Shown piece by piece: positions 1 to 13,397 of a DNA stretch of 64,000 nucleotides. The stretch lies in contig JAKJHU010000756.1 of assembly GCA_022316685.1 (NCBI GenBank), forward strand, positions 62,001 through 126,000. Reading direction: 5' to 3'. Position 1 is the first letter of the stretch. The number at the start of each line of letters is the position of its first letter. Below the pieces are notes generated by a model that did no database searches, was not told the origin of the DNA, and saw nothing but the letters and a program-made list of their open reading frames with translations. The DNA is from Progne subis subis. Its lineage: Eukaryota; Chordata; Aves; Passeriformes; Hirundinidae. Position numbers and translations under genes: made by a program.

Positions 1-215
1 CCAGCCAAATGGCCAGACCAGCTGTCAGTTACAATTGTTTTCAGGTTAGAAATATGCAAAGAAAGGACAGAGAATGAAAAACAAAGGATTTGTTTATGTT
101 ACATGTGTGGGAAAAGGTAGAAACTGCTCCTAATATTGTACAGTAGCTAAAAGGTATGACTCCATTTTATGAACAATCAAAAGGCTTTAAAAAACTCAGA
201 AAAACCAGGGTGACA
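1..215 (-). mobile_element. LTR A (ERVK-2 type), partial, minus strand
   Basis: The reverse complement matches the first half of the 387-bp LTRs of the ERVK-2 provirus at 42649 and 49197, starting with TGTCACCCTGG at 215. The rest of the LTR lies left of the window, so it cannot be told whether this is a solo LTR or part of a provirus. Confidence 0.85.
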
Positions 216-1338
216 CAGCACCCTTTTCTGCACAGGACTGTAAATAAATGAAATGCCTAATCTCTGTGGAGATTGGGCTCTTGCAGACCAGGTGAAAGAA
301 TCTGTTTTGGGACAATTGTGTGGTGCAAACCTTATTTAATCAAAGCAAGCAAGGGAAAAAAACAGAACCTCAAAGATGATAAATCTTGTTCAAGAAAAGA
401 TGTAGAGAAAACAATTATGTAGTATCTTAAAAATACTATAAGTAGTAACAGCAGAAAGGAAGCAGCTGAAAAAAGTGGAATAATGGGTCATTTATGCCAC
501 AGATTTTCTCAGACCCATAATTGCCTTATGAGCAGGGTTTATGCCAAGAGTGGAAATTGTCCAAACAGTGCTGTGTATAGACACACCCAGAGCTTGGATA
601 CACTTGAATTCCCCTATAAGAAAGCTGACTGAAAGAAATCAAGTTGGACAAAAGTTATATAATTATATACAGCTGGAGCTGTGTAACTTCCAAGCCTCAC
701 ATCTCTGAAACTTTGACATCAGACAACAAGAGGAATGGTGTGTAGCAGGAGGGCGGAAGTAGATTCAGGACTCTGAAGAAAGGCGAAAATCTAGGTAAAG
801 AGAGAAGCAAACTAGTTGCTAGAGCCAAATACACCATTTTTACAGATTTGAAATATTTGAAAAAGTACATTGATTGTAATACAATAGCATTTAGGCTGCT
901 GCAGCTCTAAAAACTTGATTCCAGACACCTGTTTTGGTTTTGCCAAGGACTCAAAACAAACAGGACTTCTTCTACCGAAGGTCTTGCTACACAAATTTTG
1001 CAGTGATGTTCAAATATGCTACTGTGGTGTATGCAGGGAAATAAGAATCCTTCAGTTCCCTAAACTTTCTAACACATTAAATGGTAACCTCCAATTCTGG
1101 TATAAAACCTGTAGTACTGAGGAAACATCAAGAATGCAAACTGCATTTTATGTCAGGTTACAGATTGAGGAACATAACCAACATCAAACACAGGAGCTGA
1201 ACTACAAGTGAGGAGAAGAGGAAAAATAGAGGCCGGGGGGGGAAAGTCGTATCTGTTCTTTTAACCTTTTACAGAAAATGAACAGTCATGGGCTGGTGAA
1301 TCTCTATTCTGTGTAGAAATTGTTTTTTCCCCTGCTGC
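216..1338. other. Unique AT-rich sequence, no gene seen
   Basis: No reading frame here resembles a known protein, and I recognise no repeat family. The short open frames near 812-1211 lie on both strands over the same bases and show no recognisable motif. Confidence 0.5.
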
Positions 1339-1882
1339 TGTTGTGGACTCCAGGACAGCATAGATATATGTAAACGAGAGATCTCTGTAGTTAGGTTTTA
1401 GAAGATTGGGTTTATTGTAAGGGATGTGGGGCCTTGCTATGAGCTGCCAGGCTGCAGCTCAGCGCAAGGCCTAGGAGGTGGGGGAAGGGAAAGGTAGGGA
1501 ATGGAGGGGAGCAAGGAGCAAAGGGCAAGAGGGAGAGGAGCAAAAGCAAGAGAGCGAGCCACCCCTGCAGACCCCTGATAAGGGGTCTTGAGGTGGGTTG
1601 GAACAGGATCTGTGCCAATGAGGTTACAGATACCTGATACTTCAGGGGAGGGGTACAGATGTGGGATGAACCATTGGGGGGTGAGACAGAACATTCCATT
1701 TGACCTGGGTCTGGCTACAGGTAACTTTCAGTTGGTCACACAACTGTTTTCCCATACATCCAGTATCCAATACATCTCAAACATCAAAACTTACTTTCAA
1801 TTCTATCTCACTAACAGGTCCCACATTCTCAGAATATAGGCAATCATATTTATAGGGTTTTTTGGCTTCATCCTCCCCAACA
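1339..1882 (-). mobile_element. Candidate solo LTR (family L), minus strand
   Basis: On the minus strand the segment starts TGTTGGGGAGG and ends GTCCACAACA, giving TG...CA ends. It carries an AATAAA-type signal near 1410 (reverse complement) and a G-rich stretch at 1480-1560. I found no convincing target duplication, so the limits are tentative. Confidence 0.45.
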
Positions 1883-3089
1883 ATTCTGGATTACAGCTCC
1901 AAATTTTTTATAGGTTTCAGGATTGGTAGTGGGATATTGACTAAAAGTGTAGCCACTTTGCTGCTAACATGCACTGTGATATTAAAAGTTCTGATAAGAA
2001 TTTGAAAGAGTTTTTGATGTGGTACTAACAGGTTCTTTTACTCTTCCACCTTAACCTGTCTTGCAAGAATATGCAGTTACAGTGTATTTTGATAAAATTG
2101 TATTTCCCTGGTGAAATCAGTGTTTAAAGTTCAGGTAGCAAGTTAACAGATTAAAAAATACCTTTGAAACTTTAGTTGGAAACTACCTAAAGTATAATTC
2201 AATAGATTTCTGGAAGATAGGAAGAACACCAAAATAGGCCTCAACGGAGAGAATTGCTAATGGTGACATGAATTAGTTCTCCCATTTGGGCAAAATGCAT
2301 AATTCAGCTTTGAGGTAAACAAATGTGTACAGGCTTCTGCAAACAAAGTGAGAGGTTCTGGTATCATATCCCCACTACATTTAGTACTATATGCAGGTCA
2401 TATTTTCCTTAACCCTCTTATGCTATTTCATTAAGCCATAAAGTAAGCTTAAAATGTCAGAATTAAGCCAGTGTTTTCCATTGTTTTACTGAAACTGAAA
2501 ATTTAGTGCTGTACCAGAATGTACAGAATTTAGTAATAATACAGACTGCTAATTTTACAAGACAATGTCAGTTAAATACACCAAAATGAGCACAACCACC
2601 ATTTATTGCTAGTACAGTGTTATTTTAAATAAGATCACTGAACAAACAGAGAAACAAAGTAGTTTCAACTTTCCTTAAAATAAAATGGTAGCTCTTAACA
2701 ATAATACTGCAGGAAGATAAACACTAATGATGTTTACATGCTATTATAACATATCCAGCATGTAATACCTCTTCATACTTGCACATTAGCTTCATGAGCT
2801 CATTGCAAATGATATTGCTAATGTACTACGAAACAACCCATCATGATATATATCAAATTTGCACATTAGAAGAGCACTTCTGCTAGGCACCCCGTTAGGG
2901 ATGATGCTACATTTCTGTAAGAAACCCAGTCTGAACCAGATTCCCTCCCCACTAAAAAAAACCCAAACAAAAAACCCATCATCAATAATGAATTAATTAA
3001 GCCACCATTAGCAATTATCCTCCTGTGATTAACTGGGCAGGGTGATGCATTTAGCAACCTTTCCAAAGGTGAATCAAATCAGAATAAAC
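1883..3089. other. AT-rich sequence, nothing recognised
   Basis: No coding frame, RNA gene or repeat was recognised in this stretch. Confidence 0.5.
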
Positions 3090-3290
3090 CTAGTTTTTCT
3101 GTGGAACAGGTTGACCAGAGAATTTGTGGATGCCCCATCCCTGGAGTTGTTCAAGGCCAGGTTGGATGGAGCTCTAAGCAACCCGGTCTAATGGAAGGTG
3201 TCCCTGTCCATGTTGGTGGGTTTGCAACTAGATGAGCTTTGGAGTCCCTTCCAATCCAAACCATTCTGTGGTTCTGTGGTATTACATTAA
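3090..3290 (+). mobile_element. CR1 LINE 3' end fragment
   Basis: The text runs through the characteristic CR1 3' region: a 'gatgccccatccctggag' block, a 'caaggccaggttggatgga' block, then 'cccttccaatccaaacc' and a terminal 'ttctgtggttctgtgg' repeat. It is a typical 5'-truncated bird CR1, with no open reading frame left. Confidence 0.85.
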
Positions 3291-3718
3291 AAACACCCAA
3301 GACTGCTTCACTGGTCCAAGTACAGTATCTTAACAAAAAAACCTGCTTGTTGCATTAGTGTTTCATTTCACTGAATTCCCTTAATTAGTGCTTTTCAGGG
3401 AAAAAAAGGACAAGATTTCTTCTTAACATAAATACACATCCCTTAAAATAACATTAAACTTTCTTTTTTATGCTTTAATTCCTTTTAAAGAACACTTTGT
3501 TATTCTGGCTTCATTTTATCACAGCTTTGGCAGTTGATACATACCTATTACTGGGGAATAAGTGTCAAACAGGTAAAAAAAAAAAAAGGAATGTAAGGTA
3601 CAGTGTGTTTGTAAAAGACTTATTTTAGTAGACATGTAAACATCTATTCCGGATTCCTTTTTTTTTAATAGGAGTGCATTCAAACAATTTTGAGAAACTT
3701 CATTTCCTTGAATTACTA
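3291..3718. other. AT-rich sequence, nothing recognised
   Basis: This stretch holds short homopolymers (poly-A near 3575, poly-T near 3660) and no gene. Confidence 0.45.
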
Positions 3719-4282
3719 TGCTGGTTTCAGCTGGGGTAGAGTTAATTTTCTTTACAGTGGCTGGTACAGGGCTATGTTTTGGATTTGTGCTGAACACAGA
3801 GTTGATAACAGTGAGATCTTTTTGTTATTGCTCAGCAGGGCTTACACAGAGCCAAAGCCTTTTCTTCCTTTCATACTGCCATACTGGCAAGGGGGCTGGA
3901 GGGTGCATGGGAAATTGGGAGGAGATACAGCTAAACGCAACTGACCAAAGGGATATTCCAGACCATATGACATCATGCTCAATATATGAAGCTGAGGGGA
4001 AGAAGGAAGAACGAAGGGGACATTTGGAGTGATGGTGTTTTTCTCCCCAAGTAACTGCTACATGTCTTGGGGCCCTTCTCTCCTGGAGATGGCTGAACCC
4101 CTGTCTGCCTCCTTGTTTTGCTCTGCTTGTGTGCATGGCTTTTGCTTTTCCTATTAAACTTTTATATCAACCCATGAGTTTTCTGGCTTTTACCCTTTTG
4201 ATTCTCTCCCCAATCCTGCTGGTGGGGAAGTAAGCAAATGGCTGTGTGGGGCTTGGTGGCTGGCTGGGGTTAAACCATGACA
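3719..4282 (+). mobile_element. Solo LTR H (ERVL-type)
   Basis: It begins TGCTGGTTTCAGCTGGGG and ends TTAAACCATGACA, with ATTAAA at about 4152 acting as the polyadenylation signal and a 'tgaccaaagggatattcca' block in the middle. This layout is that of a very common bird ERVL LTR. No internal retroviral sequence adjoins it, so it is a solo LTR. I could not find a clean target duplication. Confidence 0.8.
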
Positions 4283-5895
<1,613 letters not shown>

Positions 5896-6558
5896 AGAAG
5901 GGGTTTTCTCCCAAAATTCAGGTGGTTTTAGAGTCTCTTGCCTTCTGAAAAGCCCTGAGCCAGATGCAAGAAAGAGACAGAGTCTTCAGGTTCTGATTTC
6001 TCAAGGTTGCGTGCTTTGTTTATTATTTCTTATCTTACAATTCTTTCTGTGCCCAGCTAAGATCTGTGGAGCTGCTCGGGCATCTGACGACTCCCCCCAC
6101 ACTGGGATGCCGCTGCCTCTTATACTAATTGTTAAGTGTTCTTTATTTATAGTTACTTGCCAATACCTACTACCTATACTAAACAGGTCATCTCTACTCT
6201 GACCCAATCTCCTTAAATTACTTTGTGCCATTGTCACTGCAGAAAATGGAGTGAATGAAGAAGAAAGAAGAAGCATGAGACAACGCCCCAAATCCTCCAT
6301 CTTGCTCCCATCCACTTCCATTCTAAAGAACGGAAAACTATGATTTTTCACCCTGTGATAAGCTAAACTGTCTTTCACACTCTTGTGGCCTGTAATTCAT
6401 CTTGCAGTGTTGGAAGCCTTTCCCATGGACTGGGATCAAAGCCAGTGTCTTCCTGGGCTCTGTGCCAGGGTCCCAGACCCCCCTCTCCAGGTTTCTGACT
6501 TCTCTGCCCAGGTCTCTGACCTTCCAGGGCAACCAAGGGAATGCCCTGGACTCTGACA
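5896..6558 (-). mobile_element. Solo LTR B (ERVK-3 type), minus strand
   Basis: The reverse complement starts TGTCAGAGTCCAGGGCATTC and follows the 645-bp 5' LTR of ERVK-3 (58114-58758) throughout. It includes the conserved 'gtgtgaaagacag' block, AATAAA near 6018-6023 (reverse strand) and 'gactctgtctctttc' near the 3' end. The target duplication is not clear. Confidence 0.85.
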
Positions 6559-6780
6559 GGACAAAACAAACTCAGCTGTTTGGTTAAAGAATTACCAAAT
6601 TAAAGAAAAGCTGAGTTGGTGTAAAACAAACCTACCTGGCCCCAGGCAATGTAGATAGATGTCACAATGTTTGCTGCATGTGCATTGTAGCCACTTAAGT
6701 TACAAGGTATCACAGAACCCACCAAATTTTTGTTTATGTTGACTTCAACTATATCTTCTGTTGTTGTCTTCAATACCTGT

Positions 6781-7010
6781 CTGATATTAGAAAAAGATTC
6801 TTCACCCAGAGGGTAGTTGGGCACTGGAACAGGGTCCCCAGGGAAGTGGTCACAGCACCAAGACTGAGAATTCAAGAAGCATTTGGACAACACACTCAGG
6901 CACATGGTATGATTCTTGGGGTATCCCGCATAGGGCTAGGAGTTGGACGCAGTGATCCTAATGAGTCCCTTCCAACTCAGCATATTCTGTTATGCTATAA
7001 TTCTATAAAC
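6781..7010 (+). mobile_element. CR1 LINE 3' end fragment
   Basis: CR1 signature blocks are present in order: 'attagaaaaagattcttcac', 'gggcactggaacagggtcc', 'gggaagtggtcacagcacc', then 'gtcccttccaactcagcat' and a degenerate 'attctgtt/attctata' tail. It is non-coding and strongly 5'-truncated. Confidence 0.85.
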
Positions 7011-7296
7011 GGAAGAGTTTAAACACAACAATGTACAAAAGAAATTTGCTATAACTGTGCACCGTGTTACGTGACATATTATATTGTCTGTATTTTGCAA
7101 CATTTAGATAAGAGAGTTACACTGACTTTAGTATAAAAATTATCAAAGAGAACAAACAAGACAGTGCTGCAAACAAAATTTAAGATATTTCAGTGTAATA
7201 AGAATAGCAACTGACAAAAGATCTGCACTAAATCTACAGTACATACACAAATATGAAGTTTAATATATCGAGTTCAATGTAAGCAAGTTTAGTGAT

Positions 7297-7968
7297 TGTC
7301 TTGGTTTTAAAAGACAGGTGTCTGCTAAGGAGAGGCAGGCCTCTCTAGGAAATGAGGAATTCAAATCCTTCCCTCCGTGTTATTATAATTTGGAAGATTA
7401 AAAAAAAACTTTTCAGTCAGAGCTATGGGGAAAGGAATAACAGTCCTTTACTAGTAAATATAACAGGACAGACAAACAACAACAGCAATTATAATAACAG
7501 TAAAACAGAACCAAGAACCCTGAGGGGCAGACGGTGGAAACTCCGGCGCTAATGGCTGGACGCTGGAAGTGGTGGATTTTGTCCTTGGCAGGCAGGGGGG
7601 TGTCCTGGCAGGCAAAGTGGGCAGTGCCGGAGAAGCCGCAGTGGCTGGACCCGAGCTGACCCAAAATCCAGCAGGGCAGCGAAGAAAACTCCGAATTCCT
7701 GGGCGCTCCAACAGATGATAGAATTCCCAGGACCAGACTCCTCCGTTAGCCGTGGACTCCAGGCAGCTACTCGGTAGCCCGACCGTCCTCCCCAGGAAAA
7801 CCGAGAGCAGTGAGTCCTCCACCCTCTGCTCCCGGGAGCCTCCTCCCTCCCCCAAAACTAAGTGATCAACTTCCTTTGTCGGGTTGAGCACCCCTTAACT
7901 ATCAATACTTAATCTCCTAGCAACTAATGGGGGCTGGGGAAATTCTACAGGAAACTTAGCCCTCAACA
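7297..7968 (-). mobile_element. Solo LTR C, minus strand, TSD GTGAT
   Basis: The segment is bounded by TGTCTTGG and CCTCAACA and flanked by the perfect 5-bp repeat GTGAT at 7292-7296 and 7969-7973. A 5-bp duplication suits an ERVL-type integrase. It is homologous to the copies at 15154-15909 and 50117-50804. The blocks 'ggaataacagtcctttact' and 'agtaaatataacaggacag' are shared by all three. Confidence 0.9.
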
Positions 7969-8089
7969 GTGATGTACATAGGTAAGGGGTAGGGGAAAAA
8001 AAACACCCCAAATGGACCTTAAAACAATCAATAGCAATTACCAATGGATGGGCTCCCCATTATTACTTTGGAATGAAATCTTGGGTGTT

Positions 8090-9567
8090 TGTAATGGTCT
8101 TAATTTAATTTAACCGGGCGGAAACACCAATTAATGTAGAGTTTTAAGTATTTATGCTTTTTCTGTGGGAGGGAGAGATTAGGAGAAAAAACAAAGCAGG
8201 CTTAAGCTTTAAAATGAACAAAAATAGTTTTATTAACACACACTAAAAAAAAATAAAAAAAAAACCTGAGGAAAAAAACTTAAACCAAATGAAACTTTAA
8301 AACACTTTTCTCCCCTTACAAACTATTAACTTTCTTATTAAACAACATAGAAAGACACAATTTGTGATTTTCAGTCAGCTTCACTATTTAGACATAATCA
8401 CACATTACTTTAGGAGAAGATTCTCTCTAAGGTTTTCATTAATATGCTTGCTACAAGACAAAATAGTCCAGTAGCTCTTAAATGGCACACATCTGCTACC
8501 ACCCGTAGTTTTCGCAGACTGTGATGTTCTATTAGCAAGGCCTCTCAGTGTATCTGGGGTACTATTTACGAATACTTCTTCTAGTCTAAAATCATCTTTG
8601 TCTCAAAGGCTGAGACTTCCTTTTAACCCAGGACTGGGGGTTTTAAAGTTCTCAATTAAATATCACTTACATCAGTCCTCAATTTTGATTAGAATAGCAT
8701 TCTCCCCAACAACACTAAGATGCTACAAAGAACAGTCCATTTCTCCATAGTTTACCCTGGAGAAGTCCGGTTAAAAATGTCCACTTCTTCAATCCTATTC
8801 CAATATTATTAGTTCTTTCACTTCTAATCCACTGACTTCATGCGTTGTCTGTTCTACGTACCCTCTGTTTTCTTCTTTCTCTCAAGGAGGAGTTGTATTT
8901 TAAAAGCTCCATGTTGCTAGGAAAGAGTTAAATCCGCCCAGGCCTGCAACAGCCATGTGCAGGCCCCGGGCTGCAGGGCTGAAGAAAATGCAAAGCTGTA
9001 TTGATAGAGGAGGCTGGTAGATGTCCTTTTTTCCACCCCTTGGTCTCATCCAGGGTGGCTCGGCTCATAGTTGTTATAAAGCTGCAGACTTTCTTTCTCT
9101 GCTGCTAGCGGCAATTAAACTAGGTTATGTCTTAGCCCCTTTTGCCGCGGACCTGAGCACGTGGTTAGCTCTGCCAAACTGCCCTCTCTCCTGCCAGCAA
9201 GTGGGGGAAAGGGGCTCAGCTGGCCCAGGCTGCTCCCCGTGTAGGCAGCAGCCCTCAGAGGCCCAGCCAGGCCTGGCTCAGCCGCCCAGAGGGGCAGCAG
9301 GGCCCGACTCGGGCCCGCCTGCCACCTATGATGTAACCTCATGGCTGATTCCGAAGCAAAAGAGCAATCTGCTGAAGATTGGAGTTTTCAATGTCCTTTC
9401 AAAAGTCGCATTGGCATCCTTATTGGTCAAACTAGCTGCCAATATCTTGGCTAGCTTTCTGATAGGTCCCTGTCCTCACCACCCAAAACCACTCCGCGGT
9501 CCTGGCAGGGAAAAAACATTTCACATTTCTCTATAACCAGAAAACAAAACTGTGCCAACCTATGATA
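8090..9567 (-). mobile_element. Solo LTR J, minus strand
   Basis: The reverse complement begins near 'tatcataggttggcacag' and ends at TGTAATGGTC (8090). It matches the J copies at 10494, 38150, 51576 and 52886, including 'caaagcaggcttaagcttt' read in reverse. The flanks GTGTT (8085-8089) and GGGTT (9568-9572) are a probable 5-bp target duplication with one mismatch. The 171-codon frame at 9021-9536 lies inside this LTR and is not a gene. Confidence 0.8.
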
Positions 9568-9594
9568 GGGTTATAATAGAATCATCAGTAAAGA

Positions 9595-9789
9595 TCACAG
9601 AATCATAGAATCATCAAGGTTGGAAGAGATCTAGATGATCATCCAGTCCAACTGTCCACCCACCACTGCCACTGTAACCCCAAAACCACATCATCCAGCA
9701 CCAGATCCAAACACCTATTAAAACACCTCCAGGGATGGTGACTCTACCACCTCCCTAGGCAACCTATTCCAATGCCAGACCACCCTAAA

Positions 9790-9845
<56 letters not shown>

Positions 9846-10169
9846 CTGATATCTAATCTGAATCTCCTCTGTCCCAGCTTAAGTCCATTTCCTCTTGTCC
9901 TCTCACTGCAGACATGGCTGAAGATACCAGCCCCCACTTCACTACAACCTCCTTTCAGGTAACTGTAGAGAGTGATGGGGTCCCCCCTTAGCCTCCTCTT
10001 TTCTAGACTAAAGAAACCAAGCTCCTTGAGCTGCTTTTCATAAAACATGTTTTCTAAACATTTTATGAGCCTTGTTGCCCTTCTCTGGTCATGCTCCAGC
10101 ACCTCAGTGTCCTCTTTGAAATGAGTGGCCCAAAAGCGAATGCAGTACTCAAGGTACAGCCTTACTAAT
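9595..10169 (-). mobile_element. CR1 LINE, minus strand, first part
   Basis: The 3' tail 'agaatcatagaatcatcaag' is followed by 'gttggaagagatctagatga', and the CR1 body continues past 'ctccttgagctgcttttc' to 10169, where LTR G interrupts it. The continuation, 'gtcgagtacagggggaagat', resumes at 14785. The 145-codon minus-strand frame at 9785-10222 runs through non-coding CR1 and poly(A) sequence. Confidence 0.9.
9790..9842. repeat. Poly(A) run of about 53 bases
   Basis: This is an uninterrupted A homopolymer inside the minus-strand CR1, where other CR1 copies have only a short A/T stretch. It looks like an expanded microsatellite. Confidence 0.95.
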
Positions 10170-10411
10170 TGTAGTGGGTTGATGCTGGCCAGATGCCAGG
10201 TACCCACCAAAGCCGCTCTCACTCACCACCATAGCTTAACAAGGGAGATAAAATATAACAAAGGATTCATGGATTGAGATAAGGTCTGAGAGAGAGATCA
10301 CTCAACAAATACTGTCATGAGAAAACAGACTAGAAATAGAGATGTTAATTGAATGTATTGGTAACAAAATCACAGAAGGATAATGAGAAGTAAAATAAGA
10401 CCTTAAAAACA

Positions 10412-10434
10412 CCCCCCCCCCCCCCCCCCCCCCC
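10412..10434. repeat. Poly(C) run of 23 bases
   Basis: A pure C homopolymer within LTR G. The plus-strand G copy has an irregular G-rich tract at the equivalent place (24785-24810). Confidence 0.9.
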
Positions 10435-10493
10435 ACTCCCTCCTTCCTGCTCTACCTCCTATCCCAGCAGTGCAAGGAAACCAGGAATGAGGG

Positions 10494-12081
10494 TGTGCTG
10501 GTTTTGCATTGATAGAAGAAAAGTGGTGGCAAAACCAATTAGTGACTAGCTTTGAATATTGACAACCTGTGGAACCAATTAGAGACCTAACGCCTCTGTA
10601 CTACATATGTTAAAAATCAGAGGAATCCCAGGAAAAGCTCTCTTCTCTTCCAACCTGGGAAGAGGTAACCGCGTGCTGGTGGGGTCAGACCCACTGCTGC
10701 GTAGTCCCCAGGCCTGGTGTGGGCTGGCTGGGCCCTGCTGTTGCTGTAGCCCTGGCAGTGCCAGGCCAGCAGCTACCAGGCAGGGGGAGGGGAGGAGACA
10801 ATGCCCCATCTCAGCCGGATCGGCCGTAGCAGCTGCTAACATCCTGCCACTAAAGCCACCTCCCCATTATGGCCCACAAGGCCTGGCTGGGCCAGGCCCT
10901 CCCCTCAGCACGCTCCAGCCACTGCTACTAAGATCCCCTGAGGAAGAGGGGAGCCCAGCTGTGTGGAGTGGCCTCAGCCGTTTGAGAGATCATGCAGCCA
11001 AGACCAGGGGCAGCTCTGCAGCCATGCAGATTGGCCCTGCAGCTGAAAATTGAACGCAATCAGAACCCCTGAGATCCTGGTCTAGCCCTGGCACGGCCTG
11101 AATTTACCACCTTCAACCACTGCCCAGGAAAGACTATCATGCCCTCTGCAGACCTGGGAGAATATTAACTCTTTCCTTGACAGATGAAACTTGCAAAGCA
11201 CTAATCCTCTCTGAGTGAGAGAAAAAGACAGAGGGAAGACACATAGACAATATGAAGATATCAGTCAGTGAAGGAGGAGTTGAGTCTTAGATGCAAAGAG
11301 AACGAGAAGATGCCTTGGTTTTAGGATGAAATTCTTTTGTGAGCCATGGTAATGGACTGTGATATACTAGAATATCCCTCTAAGTCATGGAAGGCATGGA
11401 CGGGGAGATGAGAGTATTCAAATTGTAGATCTAAGCAAAGGCATTTGTGGTGAACTAAGTAAATATTGAAGTAGTTGTGATCTTATGAGTAGCTTGAACA
11501 GAGAGAGAGAAAATATCTCTGTTCCTAGAGATGAAGAAAATCTTTGCTTTTGAACCATTCATCTTTGAAATGGTGCCCCATGAGTTTACATAGCCCATTA
11601 TGCAGCTGTGGGAATGATGCGTGATATGGAAGAGACTTCACAAATGCAAATTCCCGGTCAGCTGCTTTTGTGAGAATTAAAGCCACAAGAGAACTGTTCT
11701 GTCTTGTTGGAAGTTTCCATGGCAGACCAAAAGAGACTTCTCTCTCTAAATGAACTGATCAAAGACTATTTTATAGGTGGTAAACTGATCTAAGGTTCCA
11801 AGTTTTGTCTCTACATGTTGTCCTTGAGAAGGGAAAGAAAGTTGTGAGAGAGGAGAGGTGTTTTGAAGGTTTTATCCCAATTCTTAGTATTTTTTTCTCT
11901 TTTGTAGTTTTGTTTATAAACCTTTCTTTATACCCTTTAAGTTTGAGCCTGCTTTGCTTTTTTTCTCATAATTCTATCTCACAGCAGAAAAAGAATAAAT
12001 AATTCTAGTAGGCACTCAAACCACTACACTGATTAGTGCTGTGACTCAGATACAGAAATTAGCAAACCTGATGCCACTACA
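10494..12081 (+). mobile_element. Solo LTR J, plus strand, nested in LTR G
   Basis: It starts TGTGCTGGTTTTGC and ends GCCACTACA. The flanks GAGGG and GGGGG are a likely imperfect 5-bp duplication. It shares the 'agcctgctttgctttt' block and the preceding polyadenylation region with the other J copies. LTR G sequence resumes directly after it, so the J insertion is younger than G. Confidence 0.8.
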
Positions 12082-12535
12082 GGGGGTTATGGTCAGTTCA
12101 TCACCTGTGATTTCTCCTGCTGCTTGGGGAGAGGAGTCGTCTCCCTGCTGTGCTGTGGGGTCCCTCCCACAGAAGACAATTCTCCGCAAACTTCTCCAAC
12201 ACAACTCCATCCCATGGACAAAAGTCCTCCTCAAACTGCTGCAGCATGGGTCATTCTTCCACGGGGTGCAGTCCTTCAAGGACAGGCTGCTCCAGTGTGG
12301 GCTCCTCTCTCCACAGGCCTCCCATGGGGTCATAGCCTCCTCTCAGGCATCCACCTGCTCAGGCATGGGGCTCCTTCACAGGCTGCAGATGGATCTCTGC
12401 ATCCCCCATGGATCTCCATGAGCTACAGGGGGACAGCTGCTTCACCACAGGCTGCAGAGGAATCTCAGTTCCAGTGTCTGGACCACCTCCTCCCCCTCCT
12501 TCTCCACTGACCTTGGTGTCTGCAGAGCTGTTCCT

Positions 12536-13181
12536 TCTCGGTTTTTTGTTCCGAGATTCAGGTGGTTTTAGAGTCCTTTTGCCTTCTGCAAAGCTCTGAG
12601 CCAAACGCAAGAAAGAGACGGAGTCTTCAGGTTGTGATTTTTCAAGGTTGCGCGCTTTGTTTATTGTTTCTTATCTTACAATTTTCTCCATGCCCGACAA
12701 AGGTCTGTGCAGCTGCTTGGGCATCTGTTGACTCCTCCCGGACTGGGCTGTCGCTATCTTTTGTACTAATTGCTACGTGTTCTTTATTTATCATTATTTG
12801 CCAATACCTATCACTTATACTAAAAAGGTCATCCCTACTTTGACCCAATCTCCTTAAACTACTTTGTGCCACTGTCACTGCAGAAAATGGAGTGAGGGAA
12901 GAAGAAAGAAGAAGCAGGAGACAACGCCCCAAATCCTCCATCTTGATCCCATTCACTTCAATACTAAAAACCCAAACCTACTCATTTCTCACCCTGTGAT
13001 AAGCTAAACTACTATCTTTCACACTCTTGTGGCTTGCAATCCTTCCCGCAGTGCAGGAAGCCTTTCCCATGGACTGGGATCAAAGCCAATGTCCCTCTGG
13101 GCTCTGGGCCAGGGTCCCAGACCTCCCTGTCCAGATCTCTGACCCTCCAGGGCAGCCAAAGGAATGCCTTGGACTCCAACA
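12536..13181 (-). mobile_element. Solo LTR B, minus strand, TSD GTTCCT
   Basis: This 646-bp segment matches the reverse complement of the 645-bp ERVK-3 LTR. The perfect 6-bp repeat GTTCCT lies at 12530-12535 and 13182-13187, and LTR G sequence is continuous across the site when one copy is removed. A 6-bp duplication is typical of ERVK integration. Confidence 0.92.
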
Positions 13182-13397
13182 GTTCCTCTCACGTATTCTC
13201 ACCATGCTCTTGTCTGGTAGCAATTACAACCGCACAATAACTTTTTTTTCTTTCTTCCTAAATATGTTATCACAGTGGCGTTACCACCATTGCTAATTTG
13301 CCCAGCCTTGACCAGAGGCACGTCTGTCTTGGAGCTGGCTGGCATTGGCTCTGCCAGATGTGGAAGCTTCTAGCAGCTTCTCACAAAAGACACCCCT

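Noticed and set aside
9021..9536. 171-codon plus-strand frame
   Set aside because: It lies within minus-strand LTR J, and the translated text has no domain.
12041..12510. Overlapping frames of 95-128 codons on both strands
   Set aside because: They lie in LTR G; the plus-strand G copy at 24190-24740 has different frames, so there is no conserved coding.
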